In this document: piece by piece, positions 32,541 to 40,274 of the stretch | How positions within the stretch are numbered: the first letter of the stretch is position 1 | How the letters are laid out: each line of letters starts with the position of its first letter | Position numbers and translations under genes: made by a program | Assembly: GCA_009377375.1 (NCBI GenBank) | Contig: WHUE01000021.1 | Span: forward strand, 5,396-45,669 | Direction: 5' to 3' | Source of the DNA: Alphaproteobacteria bacterium | GTDB taxonomy: Bacteria > Pseudomonadota > Alphaproteobacteria > MPNO01 > UBA2964 | DNA length: 40,274 nucleotides | Notes under the pieces: model-generated | Database searches by the model: none | Seen by the model: the letters and a program-made list of their open reading frames with translations, nothing else | What the model was told of the DNA's origin: nothing

Positions 32541-32570
32541 ACGGCCCTTCCCGACCGGGAAGGGCCGTTT
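32541..32570. terminator. Bidirectional stem-loop between convergent genes
   Basis: ACGGCCCTTCCC (32541-32552), loop GACC, GGGAAGGGCCGT (32557-32568), a perfect 12-bp stem ending in TTT on the plus strand. It sits between the stop at 32517 and the convergent gene ending at 32582, so it can serve both. Confidence 0.75.
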
Positions 32571-32581
32571 CCTCGGACGGC

Positions 32582-33976
32582 TTACCGGCCCCGCATGTTC
32601 TCGCGGCAGCGGGCCAGGATGGACAGCACCTCGAACGGGGTCTCCACGTCCATGTAGCAGGGCACGCCGCGCGGTTCGAGCCAGTCCTTGGCGGCGACGT
32701 TGTGCTCGTGCTGGCCCATGAAGGTCACGTAGACCGGCTTCGCCGGATGGCGCTTCGCGGCGTCCACCAGGAAGTCGAAGGACGGCACGCCGGTTTCGGT
32801 GGTCAGCATCATGATGACCACGGCGGCGTCGATATTGCGGTCGGACAGCACGGCCTCCAGCGCATCGCCATAGGCGGTCTCGTAGCCGTGCAGCCCGACG
32901 CTGCCGAAGATGTCGACCGGGTTGCGCATGCGGATGAAGGGCGGCGCGTATTTCTGCAGCCGCTTCCGCGTCGTCTCCTGGAGCTTCGGCACGGAAAGAT
33001 CGAGGCCGCGGCAGATATCGGTCAGCGTCACCGTGAACGCGCCCGACGGCGACAGGAACGACACCCGCCGCCCGGCGGGCAGCGGCATGCAGTCCAGCGC
33101 CTTGCCGACGTGGAAGAGCTGCGAATACTTGTGGATGCGCGTCACCCCGGCCTGGGCCAGGGCGCCTTCCACCACCCGTCCGTCGGCAGCCAGCGAGCCG
33201 GTATGCGCCACCGCCGCCGCCGCGCCTTCATCCGAGGCGCCGCCCTTGAGCAGGATGACCGGCTTGCTGCGCGATACCTTGCGGGCGACCTTCAGGAAGC
33301 GCCGGGGCGTCTTGATGCTCTCCAGATACATCAGGATCGCCGCCGTCTCGTCGTCCTCGCCGAGATATTCCAGCAGGTCGCTTTCCTCGATATCCGCCTT
33401 GTTGCCGAGCCCGATGGAGCGCGCGATGCCGAAATGCTCCGCCGACATGATGTGGCGCAACGAAATTCCGCAGAAATTGCCGGTCTGGGCGACATAGGAG
33501 ACCTTGCCGCGCGGCACCTTGCCCAGCGGAAAGAAGCTGGAGGTGAAATTCGCCGGCACCGAGACATGGCCGGTGGTGTTGGGGCCGATCACCCGCACAC
33601 CGGTCTCCGCGATGGCGGCGTCGAGCTCGGCCTGCAGCGCCTCGCCCATCTCGTCCACCTCGGCGAAGCCGCTGGCGGCCAGCACGATGGCCTCGATGCC
33701 CCGCGCGGCCAGGCTGCGCACCGTCTGCGGCGTGGCGAAGGCCGGCAGGGTGACGATGGCCTGGTCGATGCCGCGCGGCAGTTCGCCGATGGATTTCAGC
33801 ACCGGAAGCCCCTCGATCTCGCCGCCGCGCGGGTTGACGAGGTAGATCTTGCCGGCGAAGCCGTTGTCGCGGATGTTGCGCACCACCACGTTGCCGGGCT
33901 TGCCGGCCTGCGCCGAGGCGCCGATCACGGCGACCGAGCGCGGCGCGAAGAACTTGCGCATCGCGTCGGCGCTCAT
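32582..33976 (-). CDS. ADP-forming acyl-CoA synthetase, alpha (CoA-binding) subunit
   Basis: A 464-residue protein with the CoA-binding Rossmann domain (FAPRSVAVIGASAQAGKPGN; YLVNPRGGEIEGLPVLKSI) followed by two succinyl-CoA-synthetase-like ligase domains. VAHTGSLAADG contains the phospho-histidine loop (His in A-H-T-G-S-L). Enzymes of this class convert an acyl-CoA, ADP and phosphate to the acid and ATP, or the reverse. The ATP-grasp beta subunit is a separate gene immediately upstream, overlapping by ATGA (33973-33976). The substrate acid is not predictable; the neighbours are a quinone oxidoreductase-type gene and TTT receptors. Confidence 0.9.
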   Translation of the reverse strand: MSADAMRKFFAPRSVAVIGASAQAGKPGNVVVRNIRDNGFAGKIYLVNPRGGEIEGLPVLKSIGELPRGIDQAIVTLPAFATPQTVRSLAARGIEAIVLAASGFAEVDEMGEALQAELDAAIAETGVRVIGPNTTGHVSVPANFTSSFFPLGKVPRGKVSYVAQTGNFCGISLRHIMSAEHFGIARSIGLGNKADIEESDLLEYLGEDDETAAILMYLESIKTPRRFLKVARKVSRSKPVILLKGGASDEGAAAAVAHTGSLAADGRVVEGALAQAGVTRIHKYSQLFHVGKALDCMPLPAGRRVSFLSPSGAFTVTLTDICRGLDLSVPKLQETTRKRLQKYAPPFIRMRNPVDIFGSVGLHGYETAYGDALEAVLSDRNIDAAVVIMMLTTETGVPSFDFLVDAAKRHPAKPVYVTFMGQHEHNVAAKDWLEPRGVPCYMDVETPFEVLSILARCRENMRGR

Positions 33977-34683
33977 GCCCCCTCCTCCGACAGCACCATC
34001 AGCGCATCCACCGCCACCGCCTTGCGGCCGCGCAGGATCAGCGGGTTGATGTCGATCTCCGCTATTTCCGGGAAATCGAGCGCGATCCGGCCGACCGCGA
34101 CCAGGCTGGCCGCCAGCGCGTCGCGGTCCGCCGCCGGCATGCCGCGCACCTCGGCCAGAATCTTCGCCGCGCGTATGCCGGCCAGCATCGCCAGCGCGTC
34201 GCGCTTCGTCAGCGGGGCGATGCGGAAGACCACGTCCTGCAATATCTCGGTGAAGATGCCGCCCAGCCCGAACGCCACCGACGGGCCAAAGACCGGATCG
34301 CGGGTCATGCCGATCATGACCTCGCGGCTGCCCTTGACCATCTCCTGCACCAGCCAGCCGCCGTCGAAGGACGCGCCGGCGCGGGCCTTCATGTCGCGGA
34401 ACGCCGCAGACAGCGCCGCCTGCGAGTCGAGCCCGACGGCGATCAGCCCTTTCTCGGTCTTGTGCGCCTCGGTCGGCGAGCAGCCCTTGAGCACCACCGG
34501 ATAGCCGATCCGCGCGGCGGCGGCCCGGGCCTCGGCCAGCGTCGTCACCAGCCGCTCGCGGCTGACGGGCACGCCGTAGGCGCCGAGCACGCGCTTGCCC
34601 TCATGCTCCGTGAGCATGGTCTGGCCGCGCGCCCTCGCCGCACGCAGGATGCGCGCGGCCGTTCCGGCGGGGTTCGCCGCCAT
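33973..34683 (-). CDS. ADP-forming acyl-CoA synthetase, beta (ATP-grasp) subunit
   Basis: A 236-residue ATP-grasp_5 protein. After an N-terminal helix and SEGKRVLGAYGVPV-like TEHEGKRVLGAYGVPVSRER come YPVVLKGCSPTEAHKTEKGL (ATP-binding Lys, conserved HKT-E-G), VQEMVKGSREVMIGM and FGLGGIFTEILQDV. The metal-binding end EIDINPLIL closes the domain. It works with the alpha subunit encoded next, overlapping by 4 bp. In many organisms the two are one fused chain; here they are split. It starts 6 bp after the MDR gene stop, so the three genes form one operon. The assigned ATG starts at a short basic N-terminal tail. Confidence 0.9.
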   Translation of the reverse strand: MAANPAGTAARILRAARARGQTMLTEHEGKRVLGAYGVPVSRERLVTTLAEARAAAARIGYPVVLKGCSPTEAHKTEKGLIAVGLDSQAALSAAFRDMKARAGASFDGGWLVQEMVKGSREVMIGMTRDPVFGPSVAFGLGGIFTEILQDVVFRIAPLTKRDALAMLAGIRAAKILAEVRGMPAADRDALAASLVAVGRIALDFPEIAEIDINPLILRGRKAVAVDALMVLSEEGA

Positions 34684-34689
34684 GCCGCC

Positions 34690-35685
34690 TCAGTCGCGCC
34701 CGGTGGTCAGCACCACCTTGCCGGCGCTCTTGCCCGCGCCGAACAGCCCCAGCGCGGTCGCGAACCGGTCCATCGGATAGGTTCCGGTGATTTCCGGCCT
34801 GATCTTGCCGGCCGCGTACATCGCGAAGATGTCCGCCGCCGCCGCCTTGATGACTTCCGGCTTGTGGCGGAAATGGAGATCCAGCGCCATCCCGGCCATG
34901 GTCAGGTTCTTGACGTTGAAGTAGTTGGGCCGCGCCGCCTTGGGGATGCCGGCGACGAAGCCGATGCAGACGATGCGGCCGGCGAAGGCCATCGCGCGGA
35001 TCGCGGCGTCGAAGATGTCGCCGCCCAGCGGGTCGAGCACCACGTCCACCCCGTACCCGTCGGTCACGGCGAACACCTGCTCGCGCAGCGAGTCCGGCAG
35101 GTTGTCAGCGGCGAGGTCGATCACCGCATCCGCCCCGTTCTTCTTCGCGAGCGCGCGCTTCTCCTCGCTGATGTCGCCGCCGATCACGAAGGCGCCATGC
35201 GCGTGGGCGATCTGCACCGCCGAAAGACCGACCCCGCCGGCGGCGCCCAGCACCAGGACCTTTTCGCCCGGCTTGTACTGGCCCCGCTCCATCAGCGCGA
35301 CCCAGGCGGTGAGATAGACCGTCGTCATCCCGGCGGCGGTGACGAAATCGACGCCGTCGGGCAGCGGAAAGCAGCGGCTTTCGGGCGCGACGCACTGCTC
35401 CGCATAGGCGCCGTAGGTCACCAGCGCGGTGACCCGGTCACCCGGCTTGATCGCGCTGACGCCTTCGCCCACCGCGGCGACGATTCCGGCGGCGTCGCGG
35501 CCCGGGGTGAACGGACGCTCCGGCTTGGTCTGGTACAGCCCCTGGACCATCAGGGAGTCCGGAAAATTCACGCCGATCGCATGAACGTCGATCAGCACCT
35601 CGCCCGGCCCCGGTTTCGGCGTCTCGATCTCTTCCAGCGAGTGCGAATCGACCGGGCCGAATTCGCGGATGACGACTGCGCGCAT
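34690..35685 (-). CDS. Zinc-independent MDR, NADPH:quinone oxidoreductase-like
   Basis: A 331-residue medium-chain dehydrogenase/reductase. It starts MRAVVIREFGPVDSHSLEEI, has VNFPDSLMVQGLYQTKPERP in place of zinc ligands, and the nucleotide loop VLGAAGGVGLSAVQIAHAHG. The absence of the structural- and catalytic-zinc cysteines places it with quinone oxidoreductases and enoyl reductases. Such enzymes reduce quinones or enoyl-thioesters with NADPH. GGAGAAG just before the ATG at 35685 gives the start; the frame is open a little further to 35742 without support. First gene of the operon with the acyl-CoA synthetase subunits, which hints at an acyl-CoA-linked reductive role. Confidence 0.88.
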   Translation of the reverse strand: MRAVVIREFGPVDSHSLEEIETPKPGPGEVLIDVHAIGVNFPDSLMVQGLYQTKPERPFTPGRDAAGIVAAVGEGVSAIKPGDRVTALVTYGAYAEQCVAPESRCFPLPDGVDFVTAAGMTTVYLTAWVALMERGQYKPGEKVLVLGAAGGVGLSAVQIAHAHGAFVIGGDISEEKRALAKKNGADAVIDLAADNLPDSLREQVFAVTDGYGVDVVLDPLGGDIFDAAIRAMAFAGRIVCIGFVAGIPKAARPNYFNVKNLTMAGMALDLHFRHKPEVIKAAAADIFAMYAAGKIRPEITGTYPMDRFATALGLFGAGKSAGKVVLTTGRD

Positions 35686-35840
35686 GTTTCTTCTCCGAAT
35701 GCCAGATAAGCGTCGAAACCTATCATCCGGGCTCGCCCTCACAAAGCCCCGGGGTCAATTTGTCGCTGTTGCCGGCCCGCCCCTGTTTTGCGACCTTGCC
35801 GCGCGCTATGGTGGCGGCCGATCCCGCTGGATACCGCCCG

Positions 35841-37127
35841 ATGGCCCCACCCGACAGCGATCCCATCACCCTGAAGACCCAATGCGCGGTCTACGGCATC
35901 GGCATGTTCTCGACGACCATGTTCTTCATGGGGGCCGTCGTGCTGCCGCTCTGGGTGATATCGCTGGACCCGTCGCCGCTGATGGTCGGGGTCGTGCTGG
36001 GGGCGCGCCAGTTCCTGCCGCTGTTCTTTTCCATCCATGCCGGCGCGCTGATCGACCGGATCGGGCCGCGCAAGGTGATGCTGTTCTTCGCCGTGCTCGG
36101 GGTGATCATCCCCCTGCTCTACCCGGTGATGCCCTGGCTGGCGGCGGCGCTGGTGCTGCAGCTCTTCGCCGGCCTCTCGGATTCCGTCGGCTGGCTGGGC
36201 GCGCAGACCATGGTCGGCAAGCTGCTCAAGGGGCGGACGCGCTATGCCGGGCGGCTGTCGGTGATCATCCGGTTCGGCCATCTGAGCGGGCCGCCGCTGA
36301 TCGGCGCGGTGTGGGATTTCGGCGGGCCATGGGCGGCCTTCATCCTGATGAGCCTGTGGGGAATGGGCACGGTGGTCTGCGCGCTGATGCTGCCGGCCCA
36401 TATCGTCGACAGCGGCAAGACGGCGCAGGGCGAGGACGAGACGCCGGCGCGTTCCGGCGGAGCGTGGAAGGAGCTTCTGCCGCGCCCGTCCGATTACCTG
36501 GCCGCGATGCGGCTGCTGGCCGTGCCGGTGATCGCCACCGGGGCGGTGGTCGGCATGGTGGTCCATCTCGGCAACTCGCTCCAGGCGACGTTCTATGTCG
36601 TCTATCTCAACGAGATCGGCATTTCGGGCACGGCGACCGGCATCCTGTTCTCCGCCTTCGCGGTCTGCGCCGGCGGCGGGTCGATGATGGCGGCGTGGCT
36701 GACCCGGTTCGTGCCGCCGCTCTGGCTGCTGATCATGACGGTGCTGTTCACCAGCGGCATGATCGCGGTGACGCCGCTGCTCGGCACGTTCGTCGCGCTG
36801 TTCGTCGTCATCTCGCTGCGCGGCATCACCAACGGAATCCACCAGCCGCTGATCATCACCACGATCCTGCGCGGGACCGACGTCGCCAATCAGGGCAAGG
36901 CGATGGGGCTGCGCTCCACCTGCAACCGGATCGCCGCCGTGCTCTCGCCGCTGCTGATGGGCGCGATCGGCGAGGTCTTCGGGATCGAGTTCGGCTTCTA
37001 CGTCATCGGCGCGCTGGTCATGGTCATCCTCGCCGGACTCTCGCTCTACATCATCCGCCGGCCGGAAACATGGGGCGAACGGCGGGGCCAAGGGGCGGAC
37101 CGGACCGGGCCGCCCGGCGCGACATAG
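35841..37127 (+). CDS. MFS transporter
   Basis: A 428-residue major facilitator with about twelve hydrophobic segments. The first, AVYGIGMFSTTMFFMGAVVL, is followed by the loop 2-3 motif in GALIDRIGPRKVMLF (DRxGxRK form). The two halves are separated by a charged loop around residues 190-210. The substrate is unknown; the family exports or imports small organic molecules by proton coupling. The frame opens at 35760, but the ATG at 35841 lies at the start of the transporter-like sequence and just after a plausible promoter; no strong ribosome binding site marks either start, so 35808 or 35841 are both possible. It stands alone, divergent from the MDR gene. Confidence 0.85.
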   Translation: MAPPDSDPITLKTQCAVYGIGMFSTTMFFMGAVVLPLWVISLDPSPLMVGVVLGARQFLPLFFSIHAGALIDRIGPRKVMLFFAVLGVIIPLLYPVMPWLAAALVLQLFAGLSDSVGWLGAQTMVGKLLKGRTRYAGRLSVIIRFGHLSGPPLIGAVWDFGGPWAAFILMSLWGMGTVVCALMLPAHIVDSGKTAQGEDETPARSGGAWKELLPRPSDYLAAMRLLAVPVIATGAVVGMVVHLGNSLQATFYVVYLNEIGISGTATGILFSAFAVCAGGGSMMAAWLTRFVPPLWLLIMTVLFTSGMIAVTPLLGTFVALFVVISLRGITNGIHQPLIITTILRGTDVANQGKAMGLRSTCNRIAAVLSPLLMGAIGEVFGIEFGFYVIGALVMVILAGLSLYIIRRPETWGERRGQGADRTGPPGAT

Positions 37128-37193
37128 CGCTGGCGCCGCCTCGTGGCGGGTTGCTAGTTTGGGCGGGCACGCAGGCAGCAGGGCATTGCGGCC

Positions 37194-38981
37194 ATGACAC
37201 CCGATACGCAGGACGGCAGGACGGAGCTGGGACCGTGGAATCCGGGCATCGTGTCGCGGCTGCCCGCGGCATACCGGCCGCTGTCCAGCCTGTTCCGTCC
37301 CGAGAACGCCTTCACGCCGGCCGCCGAGGCGCAGGAACTGGCCGACTTCACCGGGCTGGAGATCGCCGACTGCGTCGCCTTCCGCCCGGAACGGCTCGCC
37401 CTGCACGAGCTGCTGATCCGCGTCTCGGCGGAGCTCTCGGTGCCGGACGGGTCGCGCTACGAGGATCTCGGCATCAATTTCCGCACCATGACCGAGCGGC
37501 TGTTCAACACCTGCGTCAGGGATCGCATGGACGAGGTGACCGCGGCGTTCGACGCGCTGAAGCGCGAGGCCGGCGCGGCGCTGGACGAGGCCCTCGCCGC
37601 CCTGGCCCCGCCGCCGGAGCCGCCGGCGGGGCGGCTGTCCTGGTGGCGCCGGCTGGGGAGCGGCCCGGCGGCGTCCCCGTCCCTGTCCCCGCCCGCGCCG
37701 AGAGACGATCCCGCCGGCACGCCCGTCGAACGCTGGCGCGCGCAGGCGGGGGCGGAACACGACGATCTTCGCCGTGCGGCCATGGAGGCGCTGGTCCATA
37801 CCGCCGACGCCGTCACGCGGCGCCATGGACGGCTGGTGGGGGACGGCGCGCTGCTCCGGCGAATCGCGCTGGACCGGGTCGCCAATACGCTCGGCAGCGA
37901 GCGGATCGGCGCGCTGATCGAGCCCTGGGTGCTGGCGGGCGCGGCGGCGGAGGGTTTCCGTGTCCTGCCCACCCAGACCCATCCGGTGGTGATGAACGTC
38001 AAGGGCGCTTCGGCGTCGGGCAAGAGCTCGATGCGCCCGCTGCAGCGGCGCCTGGCCGCGCGGCTCGGCATCGACTGGGCCGATTTCGCGCTCATCAGCC
38101 CCGATATCTGGCGCAAGTACCTGCTGGACTATGACAGCCTCGGCGACGCCTTCCGCTACGCCGGCACGCTGTCGGGGGTGGAGCTGGAGATTGTGGACCA
38201 GAAGCTCGACCGGCACATGGCGCGGAAGGCCGAGCGCGGACGCATGACGCATCTGCTGATCGACCGGTTCCGCTTCGACAGCTTCACCCTCGCCCCGGAC
38301 GGCGACGGGCCGGGGCGGCTGCTCACCCGGTTCGGCCACGTGATCTACATGTTCTTCATGATCACGCCGCCGGAAGCGACCGTGGAACGCGCCTGGACCC
38401 GGGGCTTGCAGTTCGGCCGGTACAAGGCCGTCGACGATCTGCTGGATCACAACGTGGAGGCCTATGAGGGGATGCCCGGGCTGTTCTTCACCTGGGCTCA
38501 GCGCGCCGACAAGCGGGTGCATGTGGAGTTCCTCGACAACGGCGTGGCCGAGGGCGAGACGCCGCGCACCGTCGCCTGGGGCTGGAACGACACGCTGACC
38601 GTGCTCGACATCGGCAAGCTGCTCGACGTCGACCGCTACCGCCGCATCGACATCGACGCGAAAAGCCCCGCCCAGGTCTACCCCTCCCCCACCGCGATGG
38701 CGCCGGAGCGCAACACCGGATTCCTCCGGGCCTGCGCGCAGCGCATCCCCCGCGTCGATTTCGCGGAATTCGACACCGGGCGGATCTTCGCCCGGCTGGA
38801 GAGCGGCCGCCTCGTCTGGACCGATCCCGCGCCGCTGGCCCGGGCGCTCGCCGACGCGGACTCCCGCGCCGGTCTGACCGCGCTCGCCCCGGATATCGCC
38901 GACGCCCCCGGCGCGCACCCGGCCACGCCGGAATACGCCGACCGCGCAGGCGCCGACACGCTGGGCCGGTGGGGCGCGTGA
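37194..38981 (+). CDS. Uncharacterised protein with zeta-toxin-like P-loop kinase domain
   Basis: Encodes 595 residues. I recognise no full-length family. Residues 1-130 are a helical, Leu-rich region (SRLPAAYRPLSSLFRPENAF at the start). A Pro-rich stretch around 140-180 looks disordered. A P-loop GASASGKSS is at 271-279, followed by DFALISPDIWRKYLLDY (Asp and Arg as in zeta-toxin/UDP-GlcNAc-kinase-like enzymes), THLLIDRFRFDSF, and IYMFFMITPPEATVERAWTR, the usual later kinase strand and helix. The last 100 residues are unassigned and include RIDIDAKSPAQVYP. No antitoxin-like gene is next to it. The ribosome binding site is weak. It might phosphorylate a small molecule or nucleotide sugar; that is inference. 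Confidence 0.65.
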   Translation: MTPDTQDGRTELGPWNPGIVSRLPAAYRPLSSLFRPENAFTPAAEAQELADFTGLEIADCVAFRPERLALHELLIRVSAELSVPDGSRYEDLGINFRTMTERLFNTCVRDRMDEVTAAFDALKREAGAALDEALAALAPPPEPPAGRLSWWRRLGSGPAASPSLSPPAPRDDPAGTPVERWRAQAGAEHDDLRRAAMEALVHTADAVTRRHGRLVGDGALLRRIALDRVANTLGSERIGALIEPWVLAGAAAEGFRVLPTQTHPVVMNVKGASASGKSSMRPLQRRLAARLGIDWADFALISPDIWRKYLLDYDSLGDAFRYAGTLSGVELEIVDQKLDRHMARKAERGRMTHLLIDRFRFDSFTLAPDGDGPGRLLTRFGHVIYMFFMITPPEATVERAWTRGLQFGRYKAVDDLLDHNVEAYEGMPGLFFTWAQRADKRVHVEFLDNGVAEGETPRTVAWGWNDTLTVLDIGKLLDVDRYRRIDIDAKSPAQVYPSPTAMAPERNTGFLRACAQRIPRVDFAEFDTGRIFARLESGRLVWTDPAPLARALADADSRAGLTALAPDIADAPGAHPATPEYADRAGADTLGRWGA

Positions 38982-39000
38982 CGTCGATACTGCGGCGCGG

Positions 39001-40029
39001 TCAGTTCTTCTTGTCGAAGCCGATCATCTTTTTCAGGTCGGCGATCAGCGCCGGGGAGATGTCGAGACTTTCGGCCACGACCTTGCCGATCTGCTCGCCG
39101 CCGACCGCATCGACCGGCGCCTTCCGCTTTTCGGCGTCGGCGAGGAAAGCCGGGTCCTTCATCGTGTTCATGAAGGCGGCGCGCAGCGCCAGCTTGCGGT
39201 CCTCCGGCACCTGCATCGGAATCCAGAAGCCGAGCCCGACGAATTCCGAGATTTCCATGAAGCGGAGCATCTTCTTGTGGTCGGCGCTGGAGACGAGGTC
39301 GGCCGCCGAGGGCACGTCCGGCAGCTCCGGAATGCGGGGGCCGAACTGGGCCAGCACGCGGACCTTGCCGTCGCGCAGCCAGTCGGCCTTGGTGGTGACC
39401 CAGCCGGTCCAGAAATTGTAGCGGCCGTGCACCTCGCCCGCTTCCATGGCCAGGTTCATCGTGCCGCCGCCCTTGTAGCCGGTGACCGTCTTGAACTTCG
39501 TGCCCGTCATCGCGTTCAGCATCACGGGCACGATATGGGTGGCGGACCCGACGCCGCCGGAGGCGAGCACGATGTCCGTCTTCTTCGCGTCCTCGAACGT
39601 CTTCGCCGGGGCGGTGTGCCAGACGCCGAGCACGCTGGCGCGCGGGCTGATGGAGCCGAGCCAGTAGAGATTCGTCGGATCGAACTTCGCCCCGCGCAGC
39701 TCCGGCGCCGCCAGGGCGGGCGACAGCACCTGGCTGATCACCGAGCCGTCGCGCGGTCCGGCGTTGTAGCCCCAGGCGAGCGCCCGCACCCCGCCCCCGC
39801 CCGCCATGTCCTGCACCACGACGGTCGGCCTTCCGGGGATGTGATTGCCGATATGGTCGGCGAACAGCTTGCCGTAGAGACCGATGGAGCCGCCGAGCCC
39901 CGACGGGATGATCACCCGGACGGTGCGGCCCTGATAGAACTCGCCGACGCCATCCGCCGACGCCGGCGCGGCGACGCCAAGGGCAAGCGCGGCTGTTAAC
40001 AGGAGAGCGCTGCAACTGGACTGTTTCAT
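39001..40029 (-). CDS. TctC/Bug-type periplasmic receptor
   Basis: A 342-residue receptor. The signal peptide ALLLTAALALGVAAPASA precedes DGVGEFYQGRTVRVIIPSGL and GKLFADHIGNHIPGRPTVVV, then QDMAGGGGVRALAW. The C-terminal AAFMNTMKDPAFLADAEKRK is also family-typical. It captures a carboxylate-like ligand for a TTT permease, not encoded beside it. The loop GGSIGLYG replaces the usual GG-x-D region, so its ligand probably differs from that of the receptors at 12977 and 31468. GGGAGG seven bases before the ATG fixes the start. It converges with the P-loop protein gene, 19 bp apart. Confidence 0.9.
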   Translation of the reverse strand: MKQSSCSALLLTAALALGVAAPASADGVGEFYQGRTVRVIIPSGLGGSIGLYGKLFADHIGNHIPGRPTVVVQDMAGGGGVRALAWGYNAGPRDGSVISQVLSPALAAPELRGAKFDPTNLYWLGSISPRASVLGVWHTAPAKTFEDAKKTDIVLASGGVGSATHIVPVMLNAMTGTKFKTVTGYKGGGTMNLAMEAGEVHGRYNFWTGWVTTKADWLRDGKVRVLAQFGPRIPELPDVPSAADLVSSADHKKMLRFMEISEFVGLGFWIPMQVPEDRKLALRAAFMNTMKDPAFLADAEKRKAPVDAVGGEQIGKVVAESLDISPALIADLKKMIGFDKKN

Positions 40030-40274
40030 CTCGAATCCTCCCTGTATTCCGGTTTCGGACTTCTTTTTGGCGTTTTACCGACAGGCTATGCCCGTCGCGC
40101 CGAGAGGAGGAGTCTTTTATAGAACTGCGGGTCCGTGGGACCCTCGTCGCCAGCACCTTCGACACCACTCGCTGCCAACGAAGTTAACAACATTCGAAAG
40201 CGCCGATTGCGCATCCGGTCTTTGTGGACTTGCCGCGAATTTGTATAATTCCGCCAGCGTCAATGCGCTTGCGG
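40030..40274 (+). promoter_or_regulatory. Gene-free window end with a possible outward promoter
   Basis: No gene is seen in the last 245 bp. TTGTGG (40222-40227), a 16-bp spacer and TATAAT (40244-40249) could start transcription toward a gene beyond the window. The receptor gene's own promoter on the minus strand is not obvious. Confidence 0.4.

Noticed and set aside
35739..38918. A 1059-codon open frame opposite the MFS and P-loop genes
   Set aside because: Spans two real genes and their gap, is Gln/Arg/His-rich without domains, and has no ribosome binding site.
37194..38981. Classical zeta/epsilon toxin-antitoxin locus
   Set aside because: The protein is far longer than a zeta toxin and no small epsilon-like antitoxin gene lies upstream or downstream.

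Overview
The window is about 40 kb of high-GC DNA with dense, strongly GC3-biased genes. The mix of families (several tripartite tricarboxylate transporter (TTT) receptors, a molybdenum hydroxylase, an ADP-forming acyl-CoA synthetase, DUF924, LVIVD-repeat and FliL-like proteins) fits a heterotrophic alphaproteobacterium, possibly of the Rhodospirillales type. That placement is an inference from gene content; there is no rRNA or other phylogenetic marker here. No tRNA, rRNA or CRISPR array was seen.

Layout. (1) 1-3608, minus strand: a gliding-type (GldA/GldF/GldG-like) ABC export operon, with the GldG-like gene cut by the window edge. (2) 3842-5536, minus: LhgO-like FAD oxidoreductase and a DUF924 protein. 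(3) 5695-7802, plus: a FliL-domain membrane protein behind a near-consensus promoter in an AT-rich patch, a strong terminator, then an LVIVD beta-propeller. (4) 7812-10797: GST, gentisate 1,2-dioxygenase-like cupin, a small orphan gene and mscL. (5) 10817-14056, minus: a TctC-type receptor followed by a fused TctA-TctB permease. (6) 14286-15753: an inserted AT-richer element with 16-bp terminal inverted repeats and a perfect 8-bp target duplication. It carries only the C-terminal part of an IS1-type transposase, two small genes and a scrambled GmrSD (DUF262/DUF1524) remnant. (7) 15787-22245: E1 alpha/beta of a TPP-dependent 2-oxoacid (or acetoin) dehydrogenase, a secreted-type hydrolase, a salicylate/3-hydroxybenzoate hydroxylase-type flavoprotein, a CDO-like cupin, a TauD/TfdA dioxygenase and an enol-lactonase-type hydrolase. 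(8) 22479-30640: UbiD decarboxylase, a GIY-YIG gene between perfect inverted REP-like repeats, a benzoate-CoA-ligase-type enzyme, and divergently a three-subunit molybdenum hydroxylase whose large subunit has a C-terminal CoxG domain. (9) 30849-32517: an internally deleted TTT receptor gene beside a full-length one. (10) 32582-35685, minus: quinone reductase-type MDR plus the two subunits of an ADP-forming acyl-CoA synthetase. (11) 35841-40029: MFS transporter, a large unrecognised P-loop kinase-like protein, and a further TTT receptor on the minus strand.

How it fits together. Much of the window reads as an uptake-and-catabolism patchwork for organic and aromatic acids: TTT receptors and TctAB permease for import, a CoA ligase, UbiD, flavin hydroxylase and ring-cleavage cupin for aromatic acids, and hydrolase/acyl-CoA enzymes downstream. 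The genes lie in many short divergent or convergent units rather than one operon, and no complete pathway is present. The clearest unusual structure is the transposase-deficient, cargo-bearing element at 14294-15745. The P-loop protein at 37194-38981 and the FliL-domain protein at 5768-6511 are the most interesting single genes.
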